DNA of 64,000 nucleotides from the NCBI RefSeq assembly GCF_029407905.1, contig NC_073629.1, forward strand, positions 49,336,801 to 49,400,800. The letters are read 5' to 3'. Origin of the DNA: Bubalus kerabau (lineage: Eukaryota > Chordata > Mammalia > Artiodactyla > Bovidae). The notes under the pieces were generated by a model, which saw nothing but the letters and a program-made list of their open reading frames with translations, did no database searches and had not been told where the DNA came from. Below are positions 22,538-33,829 of the stretch, one piece after another. Positions within the stretch are counted from its first letter, which is position 1. Every line of letters begins with the position of its first letter. A program made the position numbers and the translations under genes.

Positions 22538-22725
22538 TAACCATTTATACTGAGGGCTATTTGTATTATTTTTCAGTTTTTTCCTGCTATGAATAAAGCT
22601 ACTGTGATTATTCATATATAGGTTTTTGTGTGGACACAGGTTTTCACTTTTCTGAATAAAGGCCCAAGAATAAGATTGCTGGGTCTGATAGAAAGTACAA
22701 ATTTAGCTTTATAAGAAACTGCCAA

Positions 22726-22849
22726 GAATTCCCTGACGATTCAGTGGTTAGGATTCTGCACTTTCACTGCCGAGGGCAAGGGTTTGATCCATAGTCAGGG
22801 AACTAATATCCCACAACCCTCACAGCCAAAAAAAAAAAAAAAAAAAAAA
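22726..22849 (+). mobile_element. tRNA-Glu SINE inside L1
   Basis: GAATTCCCTGACGATTCAGT head, CACTTTCACTGCCGAGGGCA and a poly(A) tail. Host L1 sequence resumes at GCCAAACTATG; GCCAA (22721-22725, 22850-22854) is a short TSD. Confidence 0.85.
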
Positions 22850-23544
22850 GCCAAACTATGTTCCATAGTGGCAATACCATTTTACATCTCACTAGCAATG
22901 TATGAGAGATCCAGTTTCTCTGTCTTCTCTCTAGCATTTGGTATTATCAGTATTTCTTAGGTGTGTAGTGATATACCATTGTTTTTAATTTGTATTTCCG
23001 TAATGGCAAATGATGTTGAACATCTTTTCATGTGCTTATTTGTCATTAATAGCTCTTCTTCACTGAAATGCTTGTTCATGTCTTTTGCCCATTTTCTAAT
23101 TGAATTTTTCATTTTACTTTTGAGTTTTGTATATTCTAGATATTGGACTGTTGTCCAACATGTGGTTTACAAATAATTTCCCTCACTTCATAGTCTTTTC
23201 ATCTTCCTAACAAGGTCTTTCACAAAGCAAAACTTTTTACTTTTGATGAGGTCTAATTTATCAAATTTTTCTTTCACAGATTATTCTCTTATTGTCATAT
23301 CTATAACTCGTCATCCAGCCCTCAATCACAAAGATTTCCTCATATTTTCTTCTAAAGGTCTTATAGTTTTATGTTTTACATGTAAATGTATAAATCAATT
23401 TTTGTATCAGGTGTGAGGTTTAGATGAAGGCTTACTTTGCCTGGATGCCCAGCGCAGTTTGTTTTTTTTTTAAAAAAGAAAAGAAAAAGAAAACTTTCCT
23501 TCCTCCATTGAATTGCTTCTCCCCTTTGTTAAAAATTAGTTGGA

Positions 23545-23663
23545 GGGACTTCTCTGGTGGTCCAGTGGTTAAGACTGCTTGCTTTCACTGCAGGGGACTC
23601 AGATTGAATCCTCCCTGGTCAGGGAACTAAGACCCCACATGCAGCATGGTGCCGCCAAATAAG
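23545..23663 (+). mobile_element. tRNA-Glu SINE inside L1
   Basis: GGGACTTCTCTGGTGGTCCA head, TTCACTGCAGGGGACTCAG and a GCCGCCAAATAAG end. Confidence 0.82.
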
Positions 23664-23682
23664 TTTTTTTAAGAGAATGATT

Positions 23683-23951
23683 GCTGCTACTAAGTCGCTT
23701 TAGTCGTGTCCAACTCTGTGCGACCCCATGGACGGCAGCCCACCAGGCTCCCCCGTCCCTGGGATTCTCCAGGCAGGAACACTGGAGTGGGTTGCCATTT
23801 CCTTCTCCAATGCATGAAAGTGAAAAGTGAAAGTGAAGTTGCTCAGTCGTGTCCAGCTCTTAGCGACCCCATGGACTGCAGCTTACCAGGCTCCTCTGTC
23901 CATGGGATTTTCCAGGCAAGAGTACTAGAGTAGGGTGCCATTGCCTTCTCG
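23683..23951 (-). mobile_element. BOV-A2 dimer SINE, antisense, with 12-bp TSD
   Basis: Full antisense dimer with ATGAAAGTGAAAAGTGAAAG linker. TSD AAGAGAATGATT (23671-23682) and AAGAGAATTATT (23952-23963), one mismatch. Confidence 0.93.
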
Positions 23952-24832
23952 AAGAGAATTATTACTAACTAAAAAAATAAAATCAACAAAAAAATCAGTT
24001 AGAAGTTTAAAAAGCAAGGTAGTTGGGTGTTTCGTTGATCTGTGTCTCTCCTTTCTCGGTACCACTCCCTTGTGGTTGGTATAGCATATAAACCTTAACT
24101 TCAGGTAGAGCGATTTCTCCTACTTCATTCTTCTTTTTCAAAATTGTCTTAGCTGTTCTGATCCCTTCCCCTTTCAATATAAACTTTAGAATAAGTTTTT
24201 CTATATATAAAACAGAGTTTTGCTGGGATTTTGATAGGAATTGCATTATGTGTATAGATCAGTTGGGGGGAAATTGACGTCTTTACTATACTGAGTCTTC
24301 CAAAATGTGAAGAGGGCATGTCTCTTCATTTATTTAGATCTTCTTATATTTTATTCATCAATATTTTGTCATTTTTCAGCATCTAAATTATGTGCATGTG
24401 TTTTAAATTAGTATCTTGGTATTTCACTTTTTTGGAAAATTGTAAGTTATAAATGGAATTGTGTTTTTAATTTTGGTTTCTACATGTTTGTTGCTAACAT
24501 ACCAAAATACTGTTGATCTTTGTTTATCTCACTCAGATTCTGTGATCTTGCTTTTCTAAATAGATTTTCTTGGATTTTCTAGAAAAAAATCATATTTTTT
24601 ACAAATAAGAAAGTTTTATTTCTTCTCTTCCAGTCAGTATATAATTTATTTCCTTTTCTTACTTTATTGCACTGAATAGGGCTTCTAGTATTATGTTTAA
24701 TAAGAGTGATGAGAGCAGCTTTGTCTCTTTTCCAATTTTAGGGAAAAAGCATTCATTCTTTCACCACTGATTATGATGTCAACTTTAGGTTTTTTATAGA
24801 TGCTCCTTGTCAAGTTGAAGAAGTTTCCCTTT

Positions 24833-25477
24833 TGTATTAGACAGGGTTCTCCAGAAAAACTGAACCAGAAACAATAGGATAGAATTTTACTCAGCCTTTT
24901 TGTACTATTTAGGTGTTCAGCTTAACACATTAGGGAGAACAATGCACTTTACTCAGTCTACTGATTGAAATGTTAATCGTAACCCCAAAACCCCTCACTG
25001 ACATTGTTGTTGTTGTTCAGTCGCTAAGTTGTGTCCAACTCTTTGGGACCCCATGGACTGCAGCATGCCAGACTTCCCTCTCCTCTTCTATCTCCCGAGT
25101 TTGCTCAGACTCGTGTCCATTGTGTCTATGATGCCATCCAACTATCTCATCCTGTCATCTAAATAGATTTTCTGGGATTTTATTTTCTTAATTTATTGTT
25201 TTGTTTTCTTAATTTTAATTTATTTTCTTAATTCTTAATTTATTGCACTGGCTAAGACTTCTAGTATGTTTAATACTTTCCCAGCATCAGGTTCTTTTCC
25301 TATGAGTCGGCTCTTCACATCAGGTAGCCAAAATATTGGAGCTTCAGCTTCAGCATCAGTCTTTCCAATGACTACTGAAGGTTGATTTCCTTTAAGATTG
25401 ACTGGTTTGATCTCCTTTGACCAAATTCTGGGCACCTCATGGCCCAGTCAAATTGACATGTAAAATTAACCATCACA
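24833..25477 (+). mobile_element. Old TG...CA-bounded (LTR-like) element inside L1, split by BovB
   Basis: Starts TGTATTAGACAGGGTTCTCC and ends AAATTAACCATCACA, a common mammalian interspersed repeat whose family name I cannot fix. TG and CA ends are compatible with an LTR. L1 sequence resumes immediately with ACCTCTATTCCTA. The interior 25003-25416 is BovB. Confidence 0.5.
25003..25416 (-). mobile_element. BovB fragment, antisense, with a foreign internal patch
   Basis: Starts at the TTGTTGTTGTTGTTCAG-type 3' end and runs to GATTGACTGGTTTGATCTCC. Between 25159 and 25274 the expected BovB block (encoding GGRRRRGRQRMRW-type residues) is replaced by AT-rich sequence resembling the L1 at 24556-24702. 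Confidence 0.8.
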
Positions 25478-26829
25478 ACCTCTATTCCTAATATTCTGAT
25501 CATGCTTTTATTTTACATTAGTGAAAAATTAATGTATTAATGACAAAATGAATTTTGTCCAAACTTTTTTTGTTGATTGATACAACCATGATTTTTTGTT
25601 TAGCTGTTGATACAATACAGTGAGAGATTTTCAAATATTCAAACAGACTTGCATTTCTGGAATGAATTCTACCTGATCATGGTGTATAATCATTTTTGGT
25701 TATAGATGGATTTGATTTGCTAGTAATTTGTGAGAATTTTAATGATGATATTCATGAGGGGTATTTGTCATTAGCTTTCTGCTTTAGACTTTCAGCTTGG
25801 TATTGAAATTAAGCTGACCTTATAAAATGATTGGTAGGTGTTTCACCCTCTTTATTTTCTGAAAATAATTATTTAGAATCTACGTTAGTGCTTCTTTAAA
25901 TGTTTGGTAAAATTCTGCAGTAAAAACATCTGGTCCTGATGATTCCTTTTTCAAAAGCTTTAGCTACAGATTACATTTCTTTAATAGACATAGGATTATT
26001 CAGGTTCTCTCTCTTTTATTGAGTGAGATTTTGTAGTTTGTGGTTTTTAAGGAATTGTTCCATTTAATCTAAATTTTCAAATTTATGTACCTAGAGCTGT
26101 AATATTCCCTAATTTTTCTTTTTTACAGGTTTAGGGTCTGTGGTTATAGCTTTGGTCTCATTCTTGATATTGGGAGGTTCTGTTTTCTCTCTTTTTATAT
26201 TTGTCAGTCTTACTAGAGACTTATCAATTTTATTGATCTTTTCTAATAGTTAGGTTTTTGTTTCATCTGTTTTCTCTTCTGTTTATTTTTTCCTTTTTGT
26301 GGCTGTCTTGGGTTCATTTTGCTCTTCTTTTTCTAGTTTCTTAAGGTAGGGACTTAGATCATTGATTAGACCTTTCTTCTTTTCTAATGTAAGCATTTAG
26401 TATTTTAAATTTATCTTTAAGCACTGCTTTAGCATCATCCTGTAGATATATTTTCATTTTGTGCTAAGTATTTTTTATGTCCTTTGATGCTTCTTCTTTG
26501 ACCCATGGATTATTTAGCATGCTTTAATTTCTATTTGGAGATTTTTTTTCCCCTATTACTGATTTCTAGTTTGATTGATTTTGGTCAGGGAACACACTTT
26601 GGTTTTAAATATGTTGACTTAATGTTTTATGATCTAGGATATAGTCTATCTTGGTGAATATTCCATGAGTGCTTGAAAAGAATGTGTGTTCTGCTGTGTT
26701 GTATAGGATGTTCTATAATTGTCCGTTAGATCCTTTTGATGGATGATGCTATTGAACTCTTCTATATTTTTGCTGATTTTCCATCTAATAGGTCTACATA
26801 TAACTGTGAAAGACATGGACCATTTCATG

Positions 26830-27189
26830 AGTCATTCTAAAGCTATGTCTAAATGGTCTCATTGGTCTTAGCTCTTCATAATCCATTCAGTGCCCTGTTC
26901 CCCCTATTGTAATGTACACACTGATCCTGCAGTAATATGAATTTTAAGTGGACCTTATAGTTCACTGTTTTGTCTCTCAAAACCCATGTATTTCTTCACT
27001 ATTGTGTTTTTCTAGTTTCTCCTAAAAGTGGGGGGTCTTTGAATCATTTTTTCAGTAAGTTAGCTGATCTCATACTCTTGAAAACATACTTCTACAGAAA
27101 AATTTGTTTGTTTCAAGGTGAAAAAGAGAACTTTGAATTTGTGAGTTACTGATCATTAAACTAAAGAGGACTGCTTACGTTCAGGGAGA
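26830..27189. other. Intronic sequence, no recognised element
   Basis: No repeat or gene recognised after the L1 end. Confidence 0.4.
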
Positions 27190-27305
27190 GAGATCTGTAA
27201 AGTTCTTGAGGATAAAGGCCATGTATTTTTCTGTTTCCCATGGTCCCTGCTTAGAAAAGTGTCTTCCACATATTTGTGGAATGACTTAAAAATAAATGAA
27301 TGAAT
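27190..27305 (+). mobile_element. L2 3' terminal fragment
   Basis: GTTCTTGAGGATAAAGGCCA and a final AAAATAAATGAATGAATAC fit an L2 3' end. Confidence 0.5.
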
Positions 27306-29505
27306 ACTGGATGATGTGAGTCATCACAAAAACAAAGATGCCTGGTTCCTAAACTGGTGTTCTTCTCAGGCTTTATTAAAGAGTCTGAAAAACCAGAAGG
27401 GTTTCCCAGGTCTGCAAGTGTTTGATTACTGGCTCCCTTCCATCCTGGCTGTTGTTAAATGAAATACTCGGAGAAAGAGCTCTGCATGTTAAAATGAAAC
27501 CTAATTTAATTTTTAATCAAGTAATAAATATCAGATTCTACATGTATAACAAATTGGAAAGAAATGGACCGTTAATACACTGCCTCTTTGCCTGAAGCTG
27601 AAGCTGATTTAATTCACCATGACAAATGTAGATGTATTTATTACATGTACACTCATGCTTTGTATGAAAGAAATCCATTATTTTACTTAGTCTTTTTTTT
27701 TCCATGTTCTATATCCAGTTTGAGCTGTGAAATGTCTAAGTTCATAGCAGTAGCAAGTTGATGACATGCATAATGGGCTATTGTCCATAAATGGAATACT
27801 ATGGCTTTTTTTTTAATGAAGTATTTTCAGTGGTAAACCACAAACTGGGTGGTATTGGGATTACCACTTGTTTGCATAGTATATAAAAATTTTATTGGCC
27901 TATTGATTGACATGTGTTTCAGACATTAGGAAGAGTCAGTTAATTTCTTGTTGATATGCCAGAACCTTTACAGGAACTTTGTTTTTCCCCTTAATTTGTG
28001 TTGGTTTGATTCTTTGTATAATGACCTTCATCTGGTATTATGTTTTTCGGTGATCAGAACCTTTATAGCATGTTCAAAGGAAACTAAGCTAGACAAAGAA
28101 AAGGTCAGCTGGCCCAAGATGCCTATCTGTAATTGGAGTTAAGTGAGAATATGATTTTTCAAGCCAAGTCAAATAAGAAGCAATTAGCTCGCAGTCATCT
28201 GTTGCTTCTTGTTTTCCAAGATTAGTGAAATCATACTTGGAGCCATTTGTTTAAGTTTGTTCAGTTCCTGTTCCTCTGTCGACCAATCCTCTGTAGCACA
28301 TTAAAATAATACCAGTGTTACTTTTTTCCAATTTCTATTTCCCCTCCATACATGTACTGTAAATTTAGCAACTTTCATAGAGATACAGCTGGTATTGTAT
28401 GCGCATTTAGCAGGTCTGATAAAGCTCAGAGCCCACGGTGAGGAGTGACTGTATGTGAACATTCTCCCACACATTTGGTTTCTTAGGCCTGAGGAACTGC
28501 TTTCCCAGCTGCGTGTGAAACTACCGGCTGTACCACTGACACACTGGCTAGGCGACAGCCCGTAGCCGCTTCCATCCACAAATGCGGAATTTGATTTAAA
28601 TGTTACAGTTTCTGATTCACATTTTGAGTGCCCTTAAAATCTGTGTCAAAATTATGCTGTGTATTATCAGTTAGAGATTGCTTTGAATTTTTTTTCTCCA
28701 CTTTGGGGGATTCTCCAAAGCTTGAAAACGACTTTTCTTTTCTGAATTGATCCTTTTTCTACTTGGTAAACATGATGTTTTTCCTCTCTGCAGAAGCCAG
28801 TATGGCTTTGCCTACCATTTTTCCCTCGTTTCACTTTGCCTACATCACTCTTTTGAGTTGTCGCTGTTTCAGATCATCACAGGCACAGATGAGATCTGGG
28901 TCTGGTGGGCCCTCTTCCTCTTGAGATGAAAGCTAGCCTCTTTTCATAAGGATAACAACGTGCTACAGTGAAAACCGAAACAAAAGTTGAAGGAAGAGAA
29001 ATTCAGTTGTGAAAGGGTTAGGGAAGCGTGGTGGGAACAAAGCTTTTTCCAAGAAAGGACTGATATGTAATCAGAGGCAGTGACCTCAGAGAGACCTGGC
29101 CTTGTGCAGAAAGGTGGTGGAAGGCACCAGTAGCTAAGTGAAAACAGAGAGTGAGATCAGGAGAAAGAAAATCTTTGAAATGATCTTCAGTTTTAATAAT
29201 GATTCCTAAGAACCAGCCAGTTTCAGAACCTTACAGTGCCTATTTTAAAGTTTCACATGAATCAGTATAGCTCTATATTTATAGTATCTGAAAATCACTA
29301 AGGTGCCATTTTTGTCTAGGATTTTTAAAATTTCCCTTTGGTCTGAACTAAAAAGAAAAAAAAGGAGCACAATCAGAACACAAATATCTGAGTGTGAAAT
29401 AGGTGAGCTTAGGAAGGGCTGCTACAGTCCAAGTCAAGGGCAGTCATTAATGATTTGGAGATGTCTGGAACTCAAGTTGGTATGGAAGTAGCTTGGGAAG
29501 TATTT
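27306..29505. other. Repeat-poor intron block
   Basis: About 2.2 kb without a recognised repeat. AT-rich block 27460-27700 and a CTTTGGGGGATTCTCC-containing block near 28705 look like unique, possibly conserved sequence. A good pyrimidine-AG acceptor look-alike (28780-28794) precedes a 60-codon frame with no recognisable product. Confidence 0.4.
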
Positions 29506-29509
29506 TAAA

Positions 29510-29632
29510 TTTGAATGCAGACTGTGAACTCCTTGAGGAAAGGTAAGATGTATTACTCATCTTGGCAATCCTAGCACCTCTTAAAGTGCTCTGGGGCATG
29601 TAGGAGTTCAATAAATATTGAAAGAAAGAAGT
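29510..29632 (+). mobile_element. L2 3' terminal fragment
   Basis: CAGACTGTGAACTCCTTGAG, CAATCCTAGCACCTCTTAAA and TTCAATAAATATTGAAAGAA are in canonical L2 3' order. Confidence 0.68.
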
Positions 29633-29924
29633 TGGGTAGGAGGAATATAGGAAGGAAAGAGTCAGAGAAGCTATTAAAACTTAGTGATGACTGCTTAGAG
29701 CTTTTAAGGGGGTGGAAAAAATAGAATAGGGGAAAAAACATTGCATAACTGCTCCTTGGCTAACCTTTGCACCCACTGAACTAATCCCTGGAATACATCT
29801 AAGGATTTTCTTGGTGGCACGTTTCTGAAGCATTAAATATTGTCTTTGTCGGAACAGTCAAAAGGAAATGGCAAACATTTCTCATTCACCTTAAGCAGAA
29901 TGCAGTTGCTTTACTATACTTTTC

Positions 29925-30060
29925 TTTTTATTGAGATAAAATTTACATAACATAAAATGAACTATTTTAAAATGTACAATTCAGTAGCGTTTAGTACATA
30001 GACAGTATTAAGTAGCACCTGTATTTGGTTCCAAAACATTTTCATAAAGAGTTGCTTTAT
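29925..30060 (-). mobile_element. L1 3' UTR fragment, antisense
   Basis: TTTATTGAGATAAAATTTAC, then AATGTACAATTCAGTAGCGT; standard L1M 3' UTR pattern. Confidence 0.65.
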
Positions 30061-30099
30061 TTTAATGCCTGAGTATCATGAAACCACTTAGAGTGTTTT

Positions 30100-30128
30100 A
30101 CTTTTTTTTTTTTTTTTTTTTAAAAAAA
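30100..30128. repeat. T-tract followed by A-tract
   Basis: About 20 T followed by 8 A; low-complexity. Confidence 0.8.
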
Positions 30129-31600
30129 AGATTGAAACGTAGTGTTTTCCAGCAGCCTCTGGAGACTAAATGCTGTCTTTGTCATAGTCTGCCTTTTAAA
30201 TTTCTCATTTCCCTCCCCCCGAATCATTGGGTAAAACTTGCACTTTTAGGCTGGCTTTTCCTCTTTGGTAGTTTGCTTTTCAGTGGTTTCTTTTTCTCCT
30301 GGCCTCCTGGTGTAATTCTTATATTTTGTAGCATGAATACAGCAAAGCCTCCTGGTTGTGGATTTCTTTTTCTAATGTTATAAAAATCAACTGTGGAAAG
30401 CTTATCACTTCTCTATATGGAGTATGACATTTGAGATTCCACTTATACCAGGAGATGTAAGCCAAGGGTCCTTGCTACAGGATGAAAAGGGCAAAATCTG
30501 ATTTTCTCTAAGACACATGGACAAATAATTATAAAAATATTCTTCCAAAGGACCTTATAATCAGGGATGAGGAAACTTAGGACTACCCTAGATTTACTGA
30601 GAAAAATGAATAAAACCCTAAAAATTTCAAACACTGCTGTGGCTTACAGAATAAGATATTTTAGCATTATTGCTTAGAGTAGCGAAAAGGGCCCATTTAG
30701 GTTAGAGAGCTTGAGAGCTCTCTTAAAAATAGCAAGACATTCCCTGCTGATAAGACCTCTAAATTATGGAAAGAACATATCGTGACTGATCATTCCTTTT
30801 AAGAAATGTGAATAGCAGATTTATAAGTTTCATATGGTTATGATGTCAAAATTTCCATATTCTGCCGTAAAGAATGAAATCTGCAGAGGGATCATCTATA
30901 AAATTGCAAAGGGTAGCAAATTCCATTTGTGAGCAGAATACCATTTTGCATTCTTGGTTTTCCTGAAGTCACACTTAAGCCATTTATGCAAATCTTTGAC
31001 AAAGCAACTTTTAAAAAATGTTTATAGTTGACAGTTCGTGAAAACACATTTGTGCTTATGGGCTAAATAATTACTTTTCTCTAAAGACAGGTGTCTCGTG
31101 CTCAAATCAGTTGTGTCCACATCTTAAAAGCTCCAGATGCTATATTTCAAAAGATTTGCTTATACAATACAGTATTTTGTAGATAAGTCTTGTTAGTGAA
31201 GTCAGTGCCCAGGGCTCAGGGGACTTTGTTGCTGTTTTATTATTCCCAAGCCAGCTTTCCTGTTTCAGCATTTCAAGGAGCCATGATTCATCTCTGTGAA
31301 GTCACACAAGAAAAAAAAAAAAAAAAAAACCCTCACCGCTCAGTAGGCACAGAGAACAGAATTGGGGTGGGCGTGGGTGGAGGTGTGTATTTCCCTCCTC
31401 CCTAGGAGAACTGGGTGAGACTTGTGCATGGCAGACTTCCAGTCTTCAGGTCACAGAAGAGTTCATTTTTGTTCTATAGCTTTCATCAAGAATTTGTTCT
31501 GAATATTTGCTTTACGTTTTTTCCTCCACATTGTTGTTTCCACATTATTGTTTTCTCTGGCTTGCACCCTTTATACCTTGGTTTTGGTACAGGAGGAAAT
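30129..31600. other. Repeat-poor intron block
   Basis: No gene or interspersed repeat recognised. A poly(A) tract at 31311-31329 is followed by a GT/GGGTGG-rich stretch (31362-31390). Confidence 0.4.
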
Positions 31601-31604
31601 ATGC

Positions 31605-31735
31605 CACACTGGGGATCAGGAGGCTCTGGGTTTACTCTCAGCCTTGTGAATAATTAGGCATGTGACTCGAAGCTAATCAGTTAGCCTGTCTGAGCTTAGC
31701 CTCTCTTCCCGATCAAATGGAAATAATAAGAAGTA
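31605..31735 (+). mobile_element. MIR fragment
   Basis: TCAGGAGGCTCTGGGTTTAC, TAGGCATGTGACTCGAAGC and CGATCAAATGGAAATAATAA follow the MIR core. Confidence 0.5.
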
Positions 31736-33370
31736 GACAGAGCACAGATGTCAGATCCACTTGCTTTTGAACAGGCCGCTGCCTCTGCCAGGAAGGTGAT
31801 GGATTCCCTGCCACTTAAAACCACTAACTCCTGCTCTGTTCACCTCCTGTCTGAATGACTGATGGCTCCTTGAAGCTCCTGCACCTTGCAGTATCTTAGA
31901 TATAGTGGATGCCCAAAACATGTTTTTTTAAATTGTGATGACTTACTTCTGAGAACATTTCTGTAGTTCCTCATAGTTTATTTGCAGAACACCTATCACC
32001 TATACACACACATCAAATGCTTGGCTACCCTTCTACTGCCCTGCCCTATAGAGCGGCCTTCTCTCTTCTGTCTCTCTTTATACAGTGGCCGTTCTTTCTC
32101 TGTCTTCTGCTTTCTCACTCATACCTCTGACCTCCCGTTGGGATTCATGTTGAAAGCCTTGTAGTTTTGCCCATTAACCTTTACTTTTCTACCGCTGTCT
32201 TGATCACCTTCTACTGCAGGAATTCTTCTTCCCTTAACTCTCTTGGGAGATAGAATTTAATTTTAATTTTCCACAGTTCTCCCAGTTTTTTGTGCTAGGT
32301 GAGTGTCCCTAGCACACTCACCTTTGTTTTAAGGGCTCTCTTCCCCTTGACTATAGGAAGCAGATAGGTACTGACAAAAATTGTAAGCATTATTAGAGTT
32401 AGACATGTAAGAGCTTATCCTTTAGTGATAGACTTTATCCAAATAAAATGGGAAAGGTCTTTCTCAATGCCTTTTCTTTGTCTACTTCAATGAGGGCCCT
32501 CCCCCGACTTTTTTTTAATATTTAAGACTAGGTCTCCTGCATTTCTTTTTTATCAGCTAATTCTGAAGCAAACTGATAAGCATTGGATCACATGCGGATA
32601 CAAACATGTTTTGTCTGATTCACCTAGCTAGTTGGCATTTTGTACCACATGGTGGTTTCAGGTCTTTCACGTTGCACAAAAACCCATATTTCTATTTGAG
32701 GAATTGGAAGAGCAGGTGACTGCAGGGAGCTATCAGCCAGAGCTGAGTAGTGACCGTCCTGTCTGGGGCACATAGTCTCTTACCTCTGGTTGTCTCATTT
32801 ATGTAGGCTTCCTGAGCAGGTTGTGTTTGTGTTCAGCCTTCATCCCTCTCTTGGTGACCAGAGTGGGTGGTGGTAGCTCAACGCAGTGGTTTGTAGGCCT
32901 CATATACTCAGGGGACTAAATGCAGGCCATGCAAGTGAGAGCAGTGGTCTCAGTGTACTCAGTAGCAAGACAGACCTGCTATCCCTGAACCCTCTCTCCT
33001 TAAAATCCCGGAGCTGCCACTGCTTTTGTGACAGAACTGTTTATAGCCTGGTGGATTTCTGTATACAGAGATCAATATGTGTCCTCATATTCCCCCCTCC
33101 TCTTTTAATTAGAACAGTCATATTAAGTCATTCCCTGGTGGGGAATCTACTTGTAACTTAGACTCATAAATGTTCACAGATGATACCTTAGCAATTGTTT
33201 AATCCTACATCTTCCTTTTAAAGTTTAGGTTATAAAGCCGAGAGGGGGCTTGCCTTGTATTGTCTTAGAACTAATAGCAAAGCATGGTTGACAAACCCCA
33301 TTCTTCTCACTCCCACCCTCCAGGCTCAACTCTAGACCGCACTAGACATGAAACATGGATTTCCCTCCTC
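31736..33370. other. Intronic sequence, no confident element
   Basis: 31855-31925 may be a remnant of an L2 tail. The rest is unassigned; open frames such as 32886-33161 have no family resemblance. Confidence 0.35.
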
Positions 33371-33580
33371 TCTAAGGGCATCCCTGGTGCCTCAGATGGT
33401 AAGGAATCTGGCTGCAGTGCAGGAGATCTAGGTTCAACCCCTGAGTTGGAAAGATCCCCTGGAAAAGGGAATGGCTATCCACTCCAGTATTCTTGCCTGG
33501 AGAATCCATGGACAGAGGAGCCTAGTGGGCTATAGTCCACAGGGTCACAAACAGTCAGACATGACTGAGCAACTAATACT
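33371..33580 (+). mobile_element. Bov-tA SINE
   Basis: GGCATCCCTGGTGCCTCAGA head, GTTCAACCCCTGAGTTGGA B-box region, full Bov-A unit ending CATGACTGAGCAACTAATAC. TSD weak (TCTAAG). Confidence 0.88.
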
Positions 33581-33629
33581 TACTTAGAGCATCTAAGTGT
33601 ATATTCTCTACATGAAAGAGAGAAAATGG

Positions 33630-33785
33630 GCTTTGGGTAGCAGGTATACTAAGGTTCAGGATCTAGGTCTGCCATTCTAATATATGGGCAAGCTTAAGTG
33701 AGCTGTTTGATATGCATAAACTTCCTTTGCCTCTGTAGAACAGAGACCGTGATACGTACTTCTTAGTCTTATGTGAATATAACTA
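33630..33785 (+). mobile_element. MIR fragment
   Basis: GGTTCAGGATCTAGGTCTGC and GTGAGCTGTTTGATATGCAT with CTTTGCCTCTGTAGAACAG. Confidence 0.45.
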
Positions 33786-33829
33786 GTGTATACATAAGGG
33801 GCCTCCATGGTATATTCCTAGGTCCTCTT

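Larger units (their letters stand above)
20840..26830 (-). mobile_element. Long decayed L1, antisense, with many later insertions
   Basis: L1 order can be followed in antisense from the 3' UTR (AGAAGTTGCAGAAATAGTAC at 20877) through GTTTAACCATTTAT, CAAGAATAAGATTGCTGGGT, TTCATGTCTTTTGCCCATTT, TTTTCAAAATTGTCTTAGCT (24135), CACTGATTATGATGTCAACT and ORF2 blocks such as TCTTTGACCCATGGATTATT (26497) to about 26825. All frames are broken. Younger elements listed separately sit at 20985, 21677, 22726, 23545, 23683, 24833 and 25003. At least 3.5 kb of true L1 remains. Confidence 0.82.

Noticed and set aside
22067..22615. 182-codon frame with YADD as a possible host reverse transcriptase
   Set aside because: It is a truncated, frameshifted BovB copy bounded by a TSD; its first codons come from flanking L1.
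23546..23663. tRNA gene-like A and B boxes in this and other SINE heads
   Set aside because: They are tRNA-Glu-derived SINE heads, without cloverleaf or proper 3' end.
28780..28929. Acceptor-like tract followed by a 60-codon frame
   Set aside because: No recognisable product and no donor in frame; does not match any ALG14 exon.
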